Of a stretch of 64,000 nucleotides of DNA, positions 1 through 11,498 are shown in pieces. The stretch's first letter is position 1; each line of letters starts with the position of its first letter. This DNA is from Deroplatys truncata (Eukaryota > Arthropoda > Insecta > Mantodea > Mantidae). The stretch lies in contig CM060977.1 in the NCBI GenBank assembly GCA_030765065.1, forward strand, positions 94,567,795-94,631,794, in the 5' to 3' direction. A program made the translations under genes and the position numbers. The notes under the pieces are model-generated. The model worked only from the letters and a program-made list of their open reading frames with translations. It ran no database searches and was not told the DNA's origin.

Positions 1-1
1 A

Positions 2-293
2 TGCATATATGAACACATAAGGAGAGCTTACACTAATCAACATATCCTTATCTTCTCAGATAGCCAGGCTGCACTTAAGGTTCTAAGTAGTCATAAGGTA
101 ACACCAGGACTTGTTTTAAACTGCCTAAACATACTCACAAGCTTGGCAGAACATAATGAAGTCCAACTCATATGGTTACCGGGTCATATTGGCATAGAGG
201 GAAATGAGAAAGCTGACTTACCTAACTCATGTCACTTCCTCATGCGATTGCACGGGAATTAATTTGCAGATCTACCGTAACAGCAGTAAAAAA
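2..293 (+). pseudogene. LINE RNase H domain fragment
   Basis: Reading frame 2 is open from the window edge and encodes the end of a retrotransposon RNase H domain. The SDSQAAL motif (about 56-76) and a WLPGHIGIEGNEKAD motif (about 170-214) are the two signature blocks of the RNase H found at the C-terminus of jockey/I-type non-LTR elements. Near 215-225 the frame shifts by one base; a continuation with SLPHAIARE is visible to a stop near 290. RNase H removes RNA from the RNA:DNA hybrid made during target-primed reverse transcription. The upstream reverse transcriptase lies outside the window. The shift and the abrupt end show a dead copy. Confidence 0.85.
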
Positions 294-299
294 GTAATT

Positions 300-925
300 T
301 CTCTCTGTCTCTTCCTATTCACTTGTTTGTTTCTGTTACGTTTTCTATGTATTACACTACCCTTACTGGTTAAGAGATGGATAAATAACTGCCGAGTTTG
401 TTAACGTCTATAGGGACATGTATACGGTACAAAAACGAACCGCAATCTTCCTACATTCTCCATACACCATGAACACGTTAGCTTCTTCTGCATTGGTAAA
501 TCCCATCTTCCACTCACGACCTACTATCAGAAACTGACTAGAAAGTCGCAATGCAGTCAATGAACACAAAACGCAATGTACACAAACATAGCAACATCGC
601 ACCTAGTAAGTAATCAGTTGAATGGAACAGACTGTCTGTGTGGAACGTTTCATAATACGATTTTTCGTAAACTACTTGCACTAGAACGCTCCAACAAACA
701 CTATTGGCATTCTAATTCACTCTGCTCTTATTTTGTTAATATCAATAGCCATTGTTTCATAAAATACACTTTCTAAGCGTTATTAAAATCTGTGTATGGG
801 CTGCAAATACGAGCCCTGACCACCATTCAATTCTGTGAAAATCGCATATCAATAGTATTTTTATTTCCGCAACATTTGCGGTGCAAGTTTTAGGTGATTT
901 ACCCTGTGTAATTTAACTCAGCCTT
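300..925. other. Intergenic, no gene seen
   Basis: Mixed-composition sequence between the LINE fragment and a SINE. The short open frames on both strands have no recognisable domain, and I see no repeat copy of the families found elsewhere in the window. Confidence 0.4.
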
Positions 926-927
926 CG

Positions 928-1045
928 CCTACTAACCAGGAAAAATCACGTAAAAACCCCTAAAGATCAGAGTGGCCTGCCCAACGGGAATCGATCCCAA
1001 GGCCTCCATTAGCGAGCCACACATCTTACTGCGGAGTCATTTTGG
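928..1045 (-). repeat. tRNA-derived SINE fragment
   Basis: Read on the minus strand, this starts with a tRNA-like head ending in a B box (GGGATCGATTCCCG near 1000-985). It continues into the shared SINE core: a short block ending in TTTTTCCTGG and then AGGCGAAGGCTG. The same order (head, B box, 'ttttccctggt', 'ggcgaatgctg') recurs at 16270, 21115, 48305, 57095 and 62650. This copy is truncated after the core. Confidence 0.6.
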
Positions 1046-1374
1046 TCGGAATTTCCTCATTGGATACTTTAAATACGTAGCTTTTAAAAGTGCTCATGAG
1101 ATGGAGTTGAGGATGGATGCATAACCAACCTGGCAGCAAGAAAAGAGCTTTTAAAGTCGACTTCAATGAAAACCATGAGCCACTTTCATGACTGGTACTG
1201 TGCGAGAGTGCAGCTTTTATTATACCTCGAAACGTAAGCTTGAGAAAAAATAAAACATGACGTGCAAATCAGGACAATGGATCAGATAAAACCATAATTT
1301 AAGAGACGACAGTTTCACAGAAGAAAGCTTCTCAGGAGTGTAATGAACTGTCATGTATAGCACTAAAAACAATC

Positions 1375-2508
1375 TGTTGTGTTAGATTCACATGACTTTC
1401 TCCACAGTCTATCGTTTATTTTTAAATACCTTCTATGAACTAAACAACTTATGTTTCTATCTGCTTCATATCTACCTAGATACACGTTTATGACTCATTT
1501 CGTTGTAGGTACGAACTAGTGGAAACCGAATCCCTAGTCAGATGTTTAAAAGCAGTTGGCTATGCGGGTTCTTAAAATTCCTTACTCTTTCCAGGAAACC
1601 GTGAGAATCAACTGAATAGCGACACCACTATAAAATCTGATATCTTACATACATATGTCATTCTCTACCCTCTAAGGCTTATTGGTTGCTATCCAAATTA
1701 TTCTTACGAAACTTTATTTTCTTGTTTATTTCATTTTAATCGGGATAAACCTTTCCGGAAATAACTACATTATACACTTTGTTATAGACACAAAGGGAAC
1801 AGTAATAGGTTTAAGAATTGGACACTATATGCTGGCTTCATAGTTACACATTCTTTCCATGATATCGCGAGAAACACCTGAAAATCGACAGGACCTTAAA
1901 ATAATGACTTAGACTGAACAACTTTATTCAAATCATTATTCACGGATATCGCAGTAATGTCTGATACCATTAAAAAGCTATTCGGAATTAATTATGTATT
2001 TAAAAGAAATTCACATTTTCTGCGTAGTACGTTTTGGTCTATCACTTACAGTTTACAACCCGGCGGAGGGCGATGGATTTTTCCGGGCGTAAAAATCCTT
2101 AGCATACCTTCCTTTGGAAGGGAATTAAAGCCGGTGGTACCCTGTCGTAGTTTTACGACACGTAAAAGAACCTCAACCCTCAAAGCGGCCTCTGAGCAAA
2201 ATTACCGTATCCATAAATAAAACTAAATTTTATTTTACTTACCGTTTACAAGTTAAACTAGATTATATAAAGCCCCTTCCAATGAAAAGGACTTTACAGG
2301 CTATTCACAGAAAATTCGAGATAAGCATTTTGTATGTAATTTTTAATGAAAATTGGTACAGCCATTCTTTAGAAAATAAAAATTCTCGAAAAATGGACCT
2401 CGCAAAGTTGAGTTTTGAGTCGGAGGATTTTCTTGAAAATTTTCGTGTCGCATCTTTGGAAGATACTAAACTTAAACACTAAGTTTGGTGATTATACGAC
2501 TGAAACGA
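1375..2508 (-). repeat. DR1 dispersed repeat, subfamily A
   Basis: This is a copy of the repeat called DR1 here, the most abundant sequence in the window. Written in + orientation, a typical unit begins with ACTTTCTCTACTACGTATAG, followed by GAAGTATTGCATTCCACCC, GATTTCACCGGAAATACATG and a GT-rich tract. Later come TTTCTCGCGATGTCATGG, CGTCCAGTTGTTAAACATTT and GTAGAGAAAGTCATGTGAA, with CACATCAGATTTTT at the end. Subfamily A carries CGATAGAGGGTAGAGAAAG at the 3' side. This copy is in reverse orientation, is split by a SINE at 2042-2249, and abuts a forward partial copy. No protein, poly-A tail or classical long TIR is evident, so its class is unassigned. Confidence 0.85.
2042..2249 (+). repeat. 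Val-tRNA-like SINE, 5' truncated
   Basis: The sequence from AACCCGGCGGAGGGCGATGG onward matches two other copies (16560 and 18425), with the shared blocks TAGTTTTACGACACGTAAAAG and CAAAATTACCG. The tRNA-like head is missing. Flanking copies of roughly TCACTTACAGTTTAC (2042-2056) and TTACTTACCGTTTAC (to 2249) are an imperfect 15-base target duplication of the DR1 sequence, which supports retroposition into DR1. Confidence 0.75.
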
Positions 2509-2908
2509 CGAAAATGTACTATACCTACAAAGAATTTAGATTCCTTCGAAACAGACAATTTGTTTCAAATATTTTTGTGGTATAAGCCATTTCCGAGATA
2601 TCCTTTATTAATGGTTCTAAATATTCAATAATTGGCAATTCTTTTTGAAGTTCTGTTGATTTTCAGTTGTTTCTCGGGATATCATGGAAATAATATGGAG
2701 TTTAAGATCAGCTTATAGCGTCTAGTTCTTAAAAATTCGACTGTCACTGTTCCCTTTGTATATATAACGAAAACTATTTCCGGAAAGGTTTATCTCGATT
2801 ACAATGGAGTGGATAGAAAAATAAACTTTCGTATGAGTAATTTGAATACCCATTAATAAGCGACAGAGAGTAGGGAAAGTCATGTGAATGTAACACATCA
2901 GATATTTA
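2509..2908 (+). repeat. DR1 3' part, inverted to the preceding copy
   Basis: This forward-oriented 3' section of DR1 runs from the ACAAAGAATTTAG area to CACATCAGAT. It faces the reverse copy at 1375-2508, so the pair forms a hairpin-capable inverted repeat with arms of about 400 bases. The inner parts diverge, so the two copies are old or came from different subfamilies. Confidence 0.75.
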
Positions 2909-3077
2909 ATTTGTATAATATAGGGAAGCTTTAAAAATAAAACAATATGTCACAAACAATCACCAATTTATAACCAGAATTTCGAAACAGTTCATTTCGT
3001 TTTGCATGCATAATAATGGAAAATAAGAACAAATTAACCTACTCTCACAGTGCATATAGTAACTTGTTTATTTTGTG

Positions 3078-3960
3078 CTTTTTATTTTCTCTACTACGTG
3101 TAGTACGTAAGGAAAGTATTGCATTCCATCAAAAAATTTGGATACCGAAATTTTACCGGAAATACATGTTTTGAGACGCCCTGAATCCAAAGAAAGCATT
3201 TTTGGCAACTGTGTCTATATGTCTTACTGTGTGTCTGTCTTTGAACACCATAACTCAAAAACGAAAAGTCGGATAAATACTAAACCTGGCATTTCAGTTT
3301 AGTATCCTCCAAGAATGCGACACGAATATTTTTAAAAAAATCCTCGCACCCCAACTATCCTTTACATGGAACATTTTTAAAAATTTCTGATTTTCTAAAA
3401 ATGGCTCAAATGATTTTGATTAAACTACCATACATGAAATATGCTTATATGACAAATAACACATATAATATCTTGAATTTTCTTAAAATGGCCTAGGAAG
3501 TGCTCTTCATACGGAAGGAATTTTGTATAATCTTGTATAACTTGTAAACGTTAAGCGATAGACGAAAACGCACCACACAAAAAATGTACATTTGAAACAC
3601 ACAATTTACTTAAAATAAGTTTTTTTGTGGCATAACCTCTCTGCGTTGTTAAATATTCTAATTGTTCAATACTTGTCATTCTTATAATATCCCACGGTTT
3701 TTCAGTTGTTTCTCGCGATGTCATGGAAACAGTATGGAATTTTAAGGCCAGAATATAGCGTCCAGTTGTTAAACATTTGACTGTCGCTGTTCTCTTTGTC
3801 TATAACAAAATGTGTAATGTAGCTATTTCTGCAAAGGTTTATTAACTATTAAATGTAGTAGATATAAAAATAAGCTTAATTAAGAACAGTTTGTATACCC
3901 ACACTAAAGATAGGGAGTAAAGAAGGCCATGTGAATGTATCACATCAGATTTTTTGGAGT
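3078..3960 (+). repeat. DR1 dispersed repeat, near full length
   Basis: A near-complete forward copy runs from TTTTCTCTACTACGTGTAGT to ATCACATCAGATTTTTT. The tract that is GT-rich in other copies is short here (GTGTGTCTGTC near 3228). The unit length of about 880 bases serves as a reference for subfamily A. Confidence 0.85.
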
Positions 3961-4089
3961 GTGTGCAGAAAAACTTCTGCTACTACGTCCATAAATTGAA
4001 CTCGGTGCCTCTATATTAAAGACCAAAACAGAGGTATTCTTGTCAAGTGTTGAAAATAGCAAACTTTGAAGTTACAGACTAAAAGTGAA

Positions 4090-4975
4090 TTAATATTCTG
4101 GTCCGCTTGCGCATGTGCATTCAACTCACCGTTGTGTTGAACGGCTCATAGCTTTCTTGCAACGTGCGCGTTGTAACCAGGACGGTGGTGATGACCCACT
4201 GCACCACTCCGGATCGATGATCCATGATAGCCGTGATCCTGAGCCAAGTTGCCTCCCACACTACTCTCGACGTATCATTTCAGTACTGTAATCCAAACTG
4301 GGAGCACCAGACCTGCACCTCGCTTCTTCAAGCTTCCTACTTCACACGCATTACCATAGCAACTGCTTATGCTCACGGTCCATAAGCTTTACGCGACCAT
4401 TACTGCAGAAAGAAGAAGCTGCACTGCTTCAAACATTCACCGTTACTCAAAAGTGGCATTTCTCTTTGTTATTACACAACGGGTTTCTAATTCCGAGAAA
4501 AAGCCACGTCACCGAACACAACCGTTGATCATTTCACTGCAGACCAGAATTGTTGTGGTCAAAGACTCCGATTATGATGAAATTATCTCCTTGAGGCGGT
4601 GCACCAAGGGCAAGGCCACTTCTGCGAGCACATAACGGTGGAATGATTGGCTCAGGAGTGGGAGGGAAGCTGACGGTAATCTTCAGGAATGCCGTGCACG
4701 GTGCAAAACCGGTCCTGACCAAGCACGTCGCTTCTGTTGTTGGAATACTTCCGTATGATGACCCACTCAGGCCGCAAACAATGAAAACAAAACAAAGTAT
4801 GAAAATAACACACACAAAAGCGCACGTTCACTTGTCATTGTGGACGAACTGAATCTGTTCTTATAGTTACACGTGATTAAGAATGTAAATACGATAAAAT
4901 CCCATAGCTGAAACTTGGTCAAACTTTTTTAAAAATTAAAACACTACCTTTTATGTAAAAAAGAAAAAGAATGGA
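4090..4975. other. GC-richer unique segment
   Basis: This segment stands out from the surrounding AT-rich repeats and shows no similarity to the repeat families in the window. A minus-strand GTGAGT donor-like site lies near 4130, and a minus-strand open frame with a hydrophobic start is at 4534-4815. Neither is enough to call a gene. Confidence 0.35.
4534..4815 (-). CDS. Hypothetical 93-residue ORF with signal-peptide-like start
   Basis: The predicted product begins MCVIFILCFVFIVCGLSG, a hydrophobic stretch ending in small residues that looks like a secretion signal. A proline-rich section (residues about 50-62, PTPEPIIPP) follows. I recognise no domain. No TATA element or poly-A signal can be tied to it, and a second frame is open across part of the segment. 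It could be a first exon or a chance frame; I favour chance slightly. Confidence 0.2.
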   Translation of the reverse strand: MCVIFILCFVFIVCGLSGSSYGSIPTTEATCLVRTGFAPCTAFLKITVSFPPTPEPIIPPLCARRSGLALGAPPQGDNFIIIGVFDHNNSGLQ

Positions 4976-4977
4976 AC

Positions 4978-5590
4978 CTATTATCGCTTATCAGTGGGTA
5001 TACAAATTATTCTTACGAAAGTTTATTTTCCTACCTCCTCCATTTTAATCGAGATAAACTTTTCATTTACAACTATTTCTTTATAGATACAAAGGGAATA
5101 GCGACAGTTAATGTTTAAGCACTGGTTGCTATACGCTGATCTTAAAATTCTATACTCTTTCCATGACCTCGCGAGAAACATCTGAAAATTGACAGCACTA
5201 TAAAAGAGCTATTTGAAATAAATTGCGTGTTTTAAAGAGAACACATTTTTTTGTACATTTTCGTCTATTGCTTAATGTTTACCAGTTACACAAGATTATA
5301 TAAAGTTATTTTCGAACGAAGCGGAATTTACAGGCTATTCCCCCCAAAAAAGAACAAGATATACATTTTGTTTGGCACTTAAACAACTTTAATATATGGT
5401 ATTTGAATAGCATTTTTTATAAATTTAAAATTTTGATAAAGGTTCCATGTAATGGGGATTCTCTTCATAACCTTCGTGTCGTTAAGTATTGAAGCTAAAT
5501 ACGAAGTTTGATATTGATCCACTTTTCGTTTCTTGGTTTAGCTGTTCTCTCTCCTTTTTTTCTCTCTGTAACACACACACATATACGGAC
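4978..5590 (-). repeat. DR1 dispersed repeat, partial
   Basis: Reverse copy from the CGCTTATCAGTGGGTATAC 3' block to the tract containing ACACACACACATATACGGACC. The 5' end of the unit is missing, and the next reverse copy begins within about 25 bases. The two copies therefore lie head-to-tail. Confidence 0.8.
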
Positions 5591-5611
5591 CATCTTCTAA
5601 AAATTTTGTTT

Positions 5612-6615
5612 TACATTCATGAATTTCTCTACCCTCAACCGCATATTAGGGTATACAAGCTATTCCTTCTAAAGCTCATTCTTATATGTATTATATTTGA
5701 ATCCAGATAAACCTTTACAGAAATAGCTACATTGCACTTTCATTATAGATACGAAGGGAACAGTGATAGTCAAATGTTTAAAAACTGTACGCCACACGCT
5801 GCCCTAAAATTCCATATTGTTTACATGCAATCATGAGAAAAAGCTCAAAATCGTTAGGGCTTAAAAAGACTGACCCAGTATTGAAAAAATCGAAGCATTA
5901 CTAACGTATATCTCAGAAATTACTGATGCTAAAAAAATAATTATTTGGTACAAATTGTGTGTTTTGAAGAGACCTACATTTTTTGTGTAGTATGTTTTCG
6001 TTTACCGCTTAACGTTTACCAGTTACACAAGACTATTGAAGAGTCAGAGGACTTCATAGTCCGTTACCAGAAATTCAGGATAAACATTTAATTTATCATA
6101 TACATATCTTTAATATATTGTATTTTTATCAAAATCTTTAGAGCAATTTCTTTAGAAAATAAAAAGTTTCCAAAAATTTCCCATATAGACGGTATTTTCC
6201 GGTGGGGGGACTTTCTTGCAAATCCGCGTGTTGCATCCTTGGAAAATACTGAACCTGAATACCAAGTTTGGTACTTATCCGACTTTTCGTATTTGAGTTC
6301 TGTTATGCATAGATACACAGTTACACACACACAGACAAATAGATACACAAACACACACAAGGACCTTTTCCCTAAAACTCCTTATTTTTAGATTCGGCGT
6401 GCCTCAAAATGTGTATTTCTGGTGAAATCTCTCTATAGAATTTTTGGTATAATGTAATAGTGTCTCTACCTTAGTAGGTACGTGGTTGAGAAAATAAAAC
6501 TGTTTTTCTATTCAGAGTCTCAAAACACGTATTTTCGGTGAAATCTAGATATGAAGCTTTTGGGCGGAATGATACCTCCTCTACTTACTGTGTAAGTGGT
6601 AGACAAAGTAAAAAG
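5612..6615 (-). repeat. DR1 dispersed repeat with duplicated 5' end
   Basis: A reverse copy beginning with ATTTCTCTACCCTCAACCGC and reaching the 5' block near 6480 (GGTTGAGAAAATAAAA). The 5' section is then repeated once more between about 6500 and 6615: TCTCAAAACACGTATTTTCGG, and later GTGGTAGACAAAGTAAAAAG. This suggests a partial tandem duplication or a second truncated copy. Confidence 0.8.
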
Positions 6616-7178
6616 AAATCTTAAGGATACCCATCTGTGAAATTTAAAAAACTCTCCAAAATTTCAAATCGATTTATTTGAAATTTTAACACGACAGTCC
6701 GTTTTTTATGTATACTGTATAAGCCAAATATCATGTATACTTTTAAACTAGTTCTCCAAATACTGATTTTTATTGGTGTGCTTACTGTATTGAATAATTG
6801 CTCGACGCGATGCACTTATTATTTTTAGAATAGTAATCTTGTGACGCAGTACGTAGCACACTATCAATTGGCTGGTGCCGAGCGACGATAACCATATAAC
6901 CACAATCTTTTGGAAGATTCCCTTCTGTGTCCGCTTTCAGAACATTCTATGATAGACTATATATGCCATCGGTTCGTCAGTTGTGCAGTTAATGAGTTAG
7001 CGAGTGCGTTTATAGTGTGACAAAAAGTGTCATTCTCCGAGCAAGTTTATGGCGTGAAGTGATTACTGCTACTGCAGGAGATTAGAGACTAGAGAGTATT
7101 AGGGAGATGTATTCGACTTCCCATGAATTATTCGAAGAAGAGAATAATGCTCCCGTATTTTATTATATGACTAGTCAC
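6616..7178. other. Intergenic with possible promoter-like block
   Basis: No coding feature is supported. A TATATAT run at 6958-6964 is followed by TCAGTTG at 6977-6983, which resembles an arthropod initiator. The separation of about 21 bases is shorter than usual for a TATA box. It could be part of a solo LTR or chance. Confidence 0.25.
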
Positions 7179-7179
7179 T

Positions 7180-7400
7180 ATATACTTGAGATATTTGTAT
7201 GGCAAATTAATGTAGTTTTCTGGGAATATCTTTTTAAGTCCTCTGCATTCTGAATGACTTTTGTGTAAATGGTAAACCGTAAGAAATGACTAAATCTTAT
7301 TACAGAAGAAAATTGATTCTCGTTTAAGCGCCCAATTTGTGTCAAATAATTTTTGGGAGGAGGAGCGTTAAACATTTTGGAGATATTCCATGTTTTTCGT
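7180..7400 (+). repeat. Diverged DR1 middle fragment
   Basis: The order of blocks matches DR1: GAGATATTTGTATGGCAAAT, TTTTCTGGGAAT, TAAGTCCTCTGCATTCTGAA, GTAAATGGTAAACCGTAAG, then TTTTGGAGATATTCC. It is strongly diverged and truncated at both ends. Confidence 0.6.
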
Positions 7401-7414
7401 AGTAATAGAAGCAT

Positions 7415-8428
7415 TCTACCCAAAAATCTGACATTGAGGTTTCACCGGAAATACATGTTTTCAGACTCCCTAAATTAAAAAGAGAGCGTTTTTAGAAAAC
7501 GGTACACATGTGTTTTTGTCAACAGTATAACTCTAAAGTGCTAAGTACATTAAGTACCAAATTTGGTATTTAGGTTCAGCATGCTCCAAGGATGTCCTGC
7601 TCTGTGGCGCTAAGGCCTAGAGACCATGACGGTGCGGAATGACCATGGGGGTGGGGATTTTAAGTCCCGGGTATAGGACCGGTGCAATAGGCCGCAATCT
7701 CAGGAACAGAGGCCAACATCCTGCCTGAGAGATGCTTGAGGCTGGCCATATCACTTCCTCCTATCGGTTGGATGATCGCCGGCCTCTGCCGTGCGTAGGT
7801 GGGCGTGAGGCCGGCAGGTCAAGGCCCATCTATGAGTTGTATGCCACGGGATTATTATTTTCCAAGAATGCAAGAAGAAGATTTTCAAGAAAATTCCTCC
7901 ACCCCTAACATGGATTACTTTTGTAATTTTTTATGTTCTCAAAGTGATTAACAACTTTTAGTAACATACCATATTTTTAAGATATTTATACGACAAATAT
8001 AATTACAGATTTGATTTTCTGGAATAGCCTGTGAGGTCCTCTTCAACCTAAAAAGGTTTTGAATAACTGGTAAATCGTAAAAGATAGAATATTATTATAG
8101 AAAAAATGTTAATTTTGTTAAACCACACAATATATGTCAAATGCATTTTAAGATGGTGGCATAAACCATTTTGGAGATATTCTTTGTTATCGGTTTGAGT
8201 TTTAAAATACTTTACTTTACTCGGGTGATGTTATTCGTCTTCTCCTCGTGGTCATGCAAACATCCTATAATTTCAAAGCCATCACATAGTGACACACTCT
8301 TAAAAAATGCGACTATCGCTCTACTTACTCTGTGTAATGTGTATTGAAATTTCATCTACATCAACAAATAGCAAATAGAAGAATGAGATTATGTAAAAGT
8401 GAGTAGAGAAAATGATATGAATGCAACA
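7415..8428 (+). repeat. DR1 dispersed repeat split by a SINE
   Basis: A forward copy from ATTGAGGTTTCACCGGAAAT to GAATGCAACACATCC, interrupted at about 7592-7868. It is directly followed by another forward copy, so this is a head-to-tail pair. Confidence 0.8.
7592..7868 (+). repeat. SINE-like insertion in DR1
   Basis: A GC-richer segment of about 275 bases starts CTGCTCTGTGGCGCTAAGGC. It interrupts DR1 exactly at the block TCCAAGGATG, which reappears as TCCAAGAATG on the far side. This is an imperfect target-site duplication of about 10 bases. The sequence differs from the other SINE families here, and its RNA polymerase III boxes are unclear. Confidence 0.6.
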
Positions 8429-8429
8429 C

Positions 8430-9373
8430 ATCCATTTTTTATTTCTCTACCACGTCCATAGTAGGTGGAGAAGACATTGCATTCCACTCAAAAATTCGAT
8501 ACCGAGATTTCACCAGAAATACATGTTTAAACATATTATACAGAAATACGTGAGCCTCCTTGTTTCCGAAAAAGCCATTTTAAGAAAAGGTCCATGTGTG
8601 TATGTGTGCGCGCGTGTACCTGTGTGGTGTGTGTGTGTGACACTGTGTGTCTGAACAATATAACTCAAAAACGAAAAACCGAATAAATACCAAAATCAGT
8701 ATTTTTGTTCTGTATCTTCCAAAGATGCGACACGAGGATTTTCAAGAAAATTTCCCCACCCAAAACTCCCTTTAATGTAATATTTGTCGAAAATTTTTGA
8801 TTTTCTAAAAAGTGACTGTAACCATTTTGATTTAAATTCTGTGCATTAAATATATTTATATGCAAATAAAATATATACTTTTTATATTCTAGAAATAGCC
8901 TGTGAAATTCTCTTCGTTCGGAAGGAATTTTGTATAATCTTGTATAACTGATAAACGTTAAGCTATAGACAAAACTGTACCACAAAAAAATGTAGATCTC
9001 TTTAAAACACACAATTTATTTAAATAACTTTTTTGTAGCTCAGCCATTTCCAAGATATCCGTTATTAATGATTCGATTTGTTCAAGATTTTGTCATTCTT
9101 TTTAAGTTCCATTGAATTTCAATTGTTTCTCGCGATGTCATGGAAACAGTACGGAATTTTAAGGCCAGCATATAGCGTCCAGTTGTTAAACATTTGACCA
9201 TCGCCGTTCTCTTTGTATCTATAAGAAATGCCTAATGTAGCTATTTATGCAAATGTTTATCTGCATTAAAATGTAGTATATAGAAAATAAGCTTCAGTAA
9301 GAATAGGTTGTATATTCACAAATAAGCGACGGAATGTAGAGAAAGTCATGTGAATGTATCACATCAGATTTTT
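8430..9373 (+). repeat. DR1 dispersed repeat, near full length
   Basis: A forward copy from TTTCTCTACCACGTCCATAG to ATCACATCAGATTTTTT, including the tract GTGTGTATGTGTGCGCGCGTG at 8595-8620. It is about 940 bases long and one of the most complete copies. Confidence 0.85.
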
Positions 9374-10116
9374 TTCAAGTGGTAAGCGGCTATTGGTTTT
9401 TTCCCCCCCTTGGTCTTGCAAAGAGGATGAAATTTCAAAGACATCACACAACGACATACTTTTAATGACATATATTTGACAATGGAACACGTTGGATTTT
9501 TTTAATACTATCATGTAGTTTTTCCTACGTCACCATCTGCGCTTCAGCACATTTACCACCCACTGAGTTGAAATAAACCAAGTCGTCTGAGCATTAGATA
9601 AATAAAATGCTTTTGGAAGCGAAACATTAAATATTTATAATCCTTTGTTGATGAATAACTTAGCAGCAGCCAGCTGCAGGACCTAGAATTGCAACGGGGA
9701 TAGACATCCTACGAATAGGATGCTGGAAAAGGAGGTTAAGTAACTAGAATAAAAAGGGCACATCCAAACGTACTGAGGCACTTAGAGAAAATGCTGAGTA
9801 ATAGAAGTTTTTCCACAAAATGGTGCCTTTAAACCTGAAGAAAGGAAGAGAATTAAATTAAACTCATTTGAAGGAGATAGAATAGCTTTAGAATAGCTCG
9901 GAAAAACGTACCTTCGAGCAGTGTATGAAAAATTGGCATACATACAGAAACTAGAATAGAGTAGCTGCAACCGATTGTCCTAATAAATCTATATCAATAC
10001 GTTGCAGAGGTAAGCCAGTTTAGAATGGCTAATTACTTAACTTTATCTATTTCACTCTTTTCATTATGACATTATTGTCAAATACTTTAGAGATTTTTAT
10101 GCTGAGTCCTCCCTTA
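9374..10116. other. Intergenic, no gene seen
   Basis: Unassigned sequence between DR1 and a mariner element. The start (TTGGTCTTGCAAAGAGGATG and what follows) vaguely resembles a diverged DR1 3' section. No coding region is supported. Confidence 0.4.
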
Positions 10117-10118
10117 TA

Positions 10119-11237
10119 CAAGGGGTGATCAGAAACTAAGGTTACAAGGCCCATATTCCTAGAGTTTCGGTCCGTTATAGAGAAATTAGTAGTGTGCAAT
10201 AATTCTAATATATGTAGGCTGTGCAGAGTTTCATCCACCCACCACCTACAGCACTAGTTATAGGTAAACACAAATGGCGATTCGTCTGGGAAAAAAACAA
10301 TGGTCTCGTGAAAAATTTCGATTTTTTCGATTTCGTTATTCGATTTCTAAGGGGGAAACATGCAACTGCTGCTGAAATTCACCGGCAGCTGGTAGAGATT
10401 TACGGAGAGACTGTAATCTCTCGTCAGCATGTGGCAGAATGGTGCCAAAAGTTTGCGACCGGTAGAGAAAACGTCACCGACGACGATAGCAGTGGCCGGC
10501 CATGCACGGCATGAACAGATCTGAACACAGCTCGTGTGGCATACGACGGTAGAATTGGGAATGTCATTCGGAAGCCTTCGTTACATTGTTTAGAACATTC
10601 TGAAGTACCGGAAACTTTGTTCCCTATGGTTTCCACGAAATCTGTCAACAATCTGTCACCAATACATCTGTCAACCACCGGAGAGGAACAATTTTCTTCA
10701 CCACATTGTCACGGGTGACGAAACATGGATCCACCTCTCCCCCTAGCACTAAGCGGTCATCAATGGAGTGGAAATATCCCTCTTCCTCAAAGACAAAAAA
10801 GTTAAAGTTGACGGGAAGGTGAGACGATTGCGGGAAGAAAACAAGAGGAAACGACCAGGACTTCTTACCAAGGGCATCATCTTCCTTCACGATAACGCAC
10901 GACCTCATACAGACCAGAGAACCACTACACTGTTGAAACAGTTTTTCTGGGACATAATTCACCACCCTTCCAACAGCCAGGACCTCGATCCAAGCGACAT
11001 TCTTCTTGTTCCTTGCTTGTAGGAGTACTTAGGAGATCGAAGATTCGCTTAGACGAGGAGTACAACAGTTCGCGACAACGTGGATGAACATGCAAGAACA
11101 GGATTTTTACTAGGAGGGTGAAGCAACAACTGCCAAAGCCTCATGTATGCACTATCATTTGGCTGAATTGGTTGTATGAAATAAAATATACACGTTTCAC
11201 TGCAGGCTTTGTAACCTTAGTTTCTGATCAACCCTCG
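10119..11237 (+). mobile_element. mariner-family DNA transposon, degenerate
   Basis: The ends are inverted copies of GATCAGAAACTAAGGTTACAA, at 10128-10148 and in reverse complement at 11209-11229. A TA precedes the left end (10117-10118), and the right end is followed by a mutated TG. Outermost bases read CAAGGGGTGATCAG on the left and, reversed, CGAGGGTTGATCAG on the right, the usual mariner form. The length of about 1.12 kb is slightly under a full mariner, and the transposase is broken. It is inserted outside DR1. Confidence 0.9.
10300..11022 (+). pseudogene. mariner transposase, broken
   Basis: The N-terminal helix-turn-helix region is readable at 10330-10513 (motifs AAEIHRQLVEIYGE, HVAEWCQKF, SGRPCTA) and is followed by a stop at 10512-10514. 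The first catalytic Asp is in GDETWIHLS near 10717-10743, in another frame. The second is in HDNARPHT near 10888-10911. The third region reads SQDLDPSDI (about 10975-11001), where intact mariners have SPDLAPSDY. Mariner transposase cuts the element out and pastes it at TA sites using three acidic residues. Several frameshifts make this copy inactive. Confidence 0.85.
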
Positions 11238-11359
11238 TGGTTGTAATTTCGTACAGGCCCGGCTACTCATGTTAACGGACGAAAAATCTGATGTTCATCC
11301 AAACTGATATGAAACATCTGCGGACATTTTACTCCCTTAACCTTCCCCGATAGCGTTTT

Positions 11360-11496
11360 ATATTTTGGAATTGCTGCATAGGCTTAAGTACTCCTTAGTT
11401 GTGGAACAATCATCCGTCGGAATTGGCAAGTAATTCTTAAGAGAATCACAATAGGCAATATCTTAAACATTTGTACCTTTGCTCTGGATCCATAGT
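11360..11496 (+). repeat. Low-copy dispersed repeat, left part
   Basis: The blocks TTGCTGCATAGGC, AAGTACTCCTTAG and GGAACAATCATCCG match 59540-59600. The continuing blocks of that second copy (GAAGCTGGTGAA and GCACTCCC) appear here at about 12433-12460, on the other side of the mariner insertion. This looks like a separate low-copy repeat split by the mariner. Confidence 0.5.
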
Positions 11497-11498
11497 TA

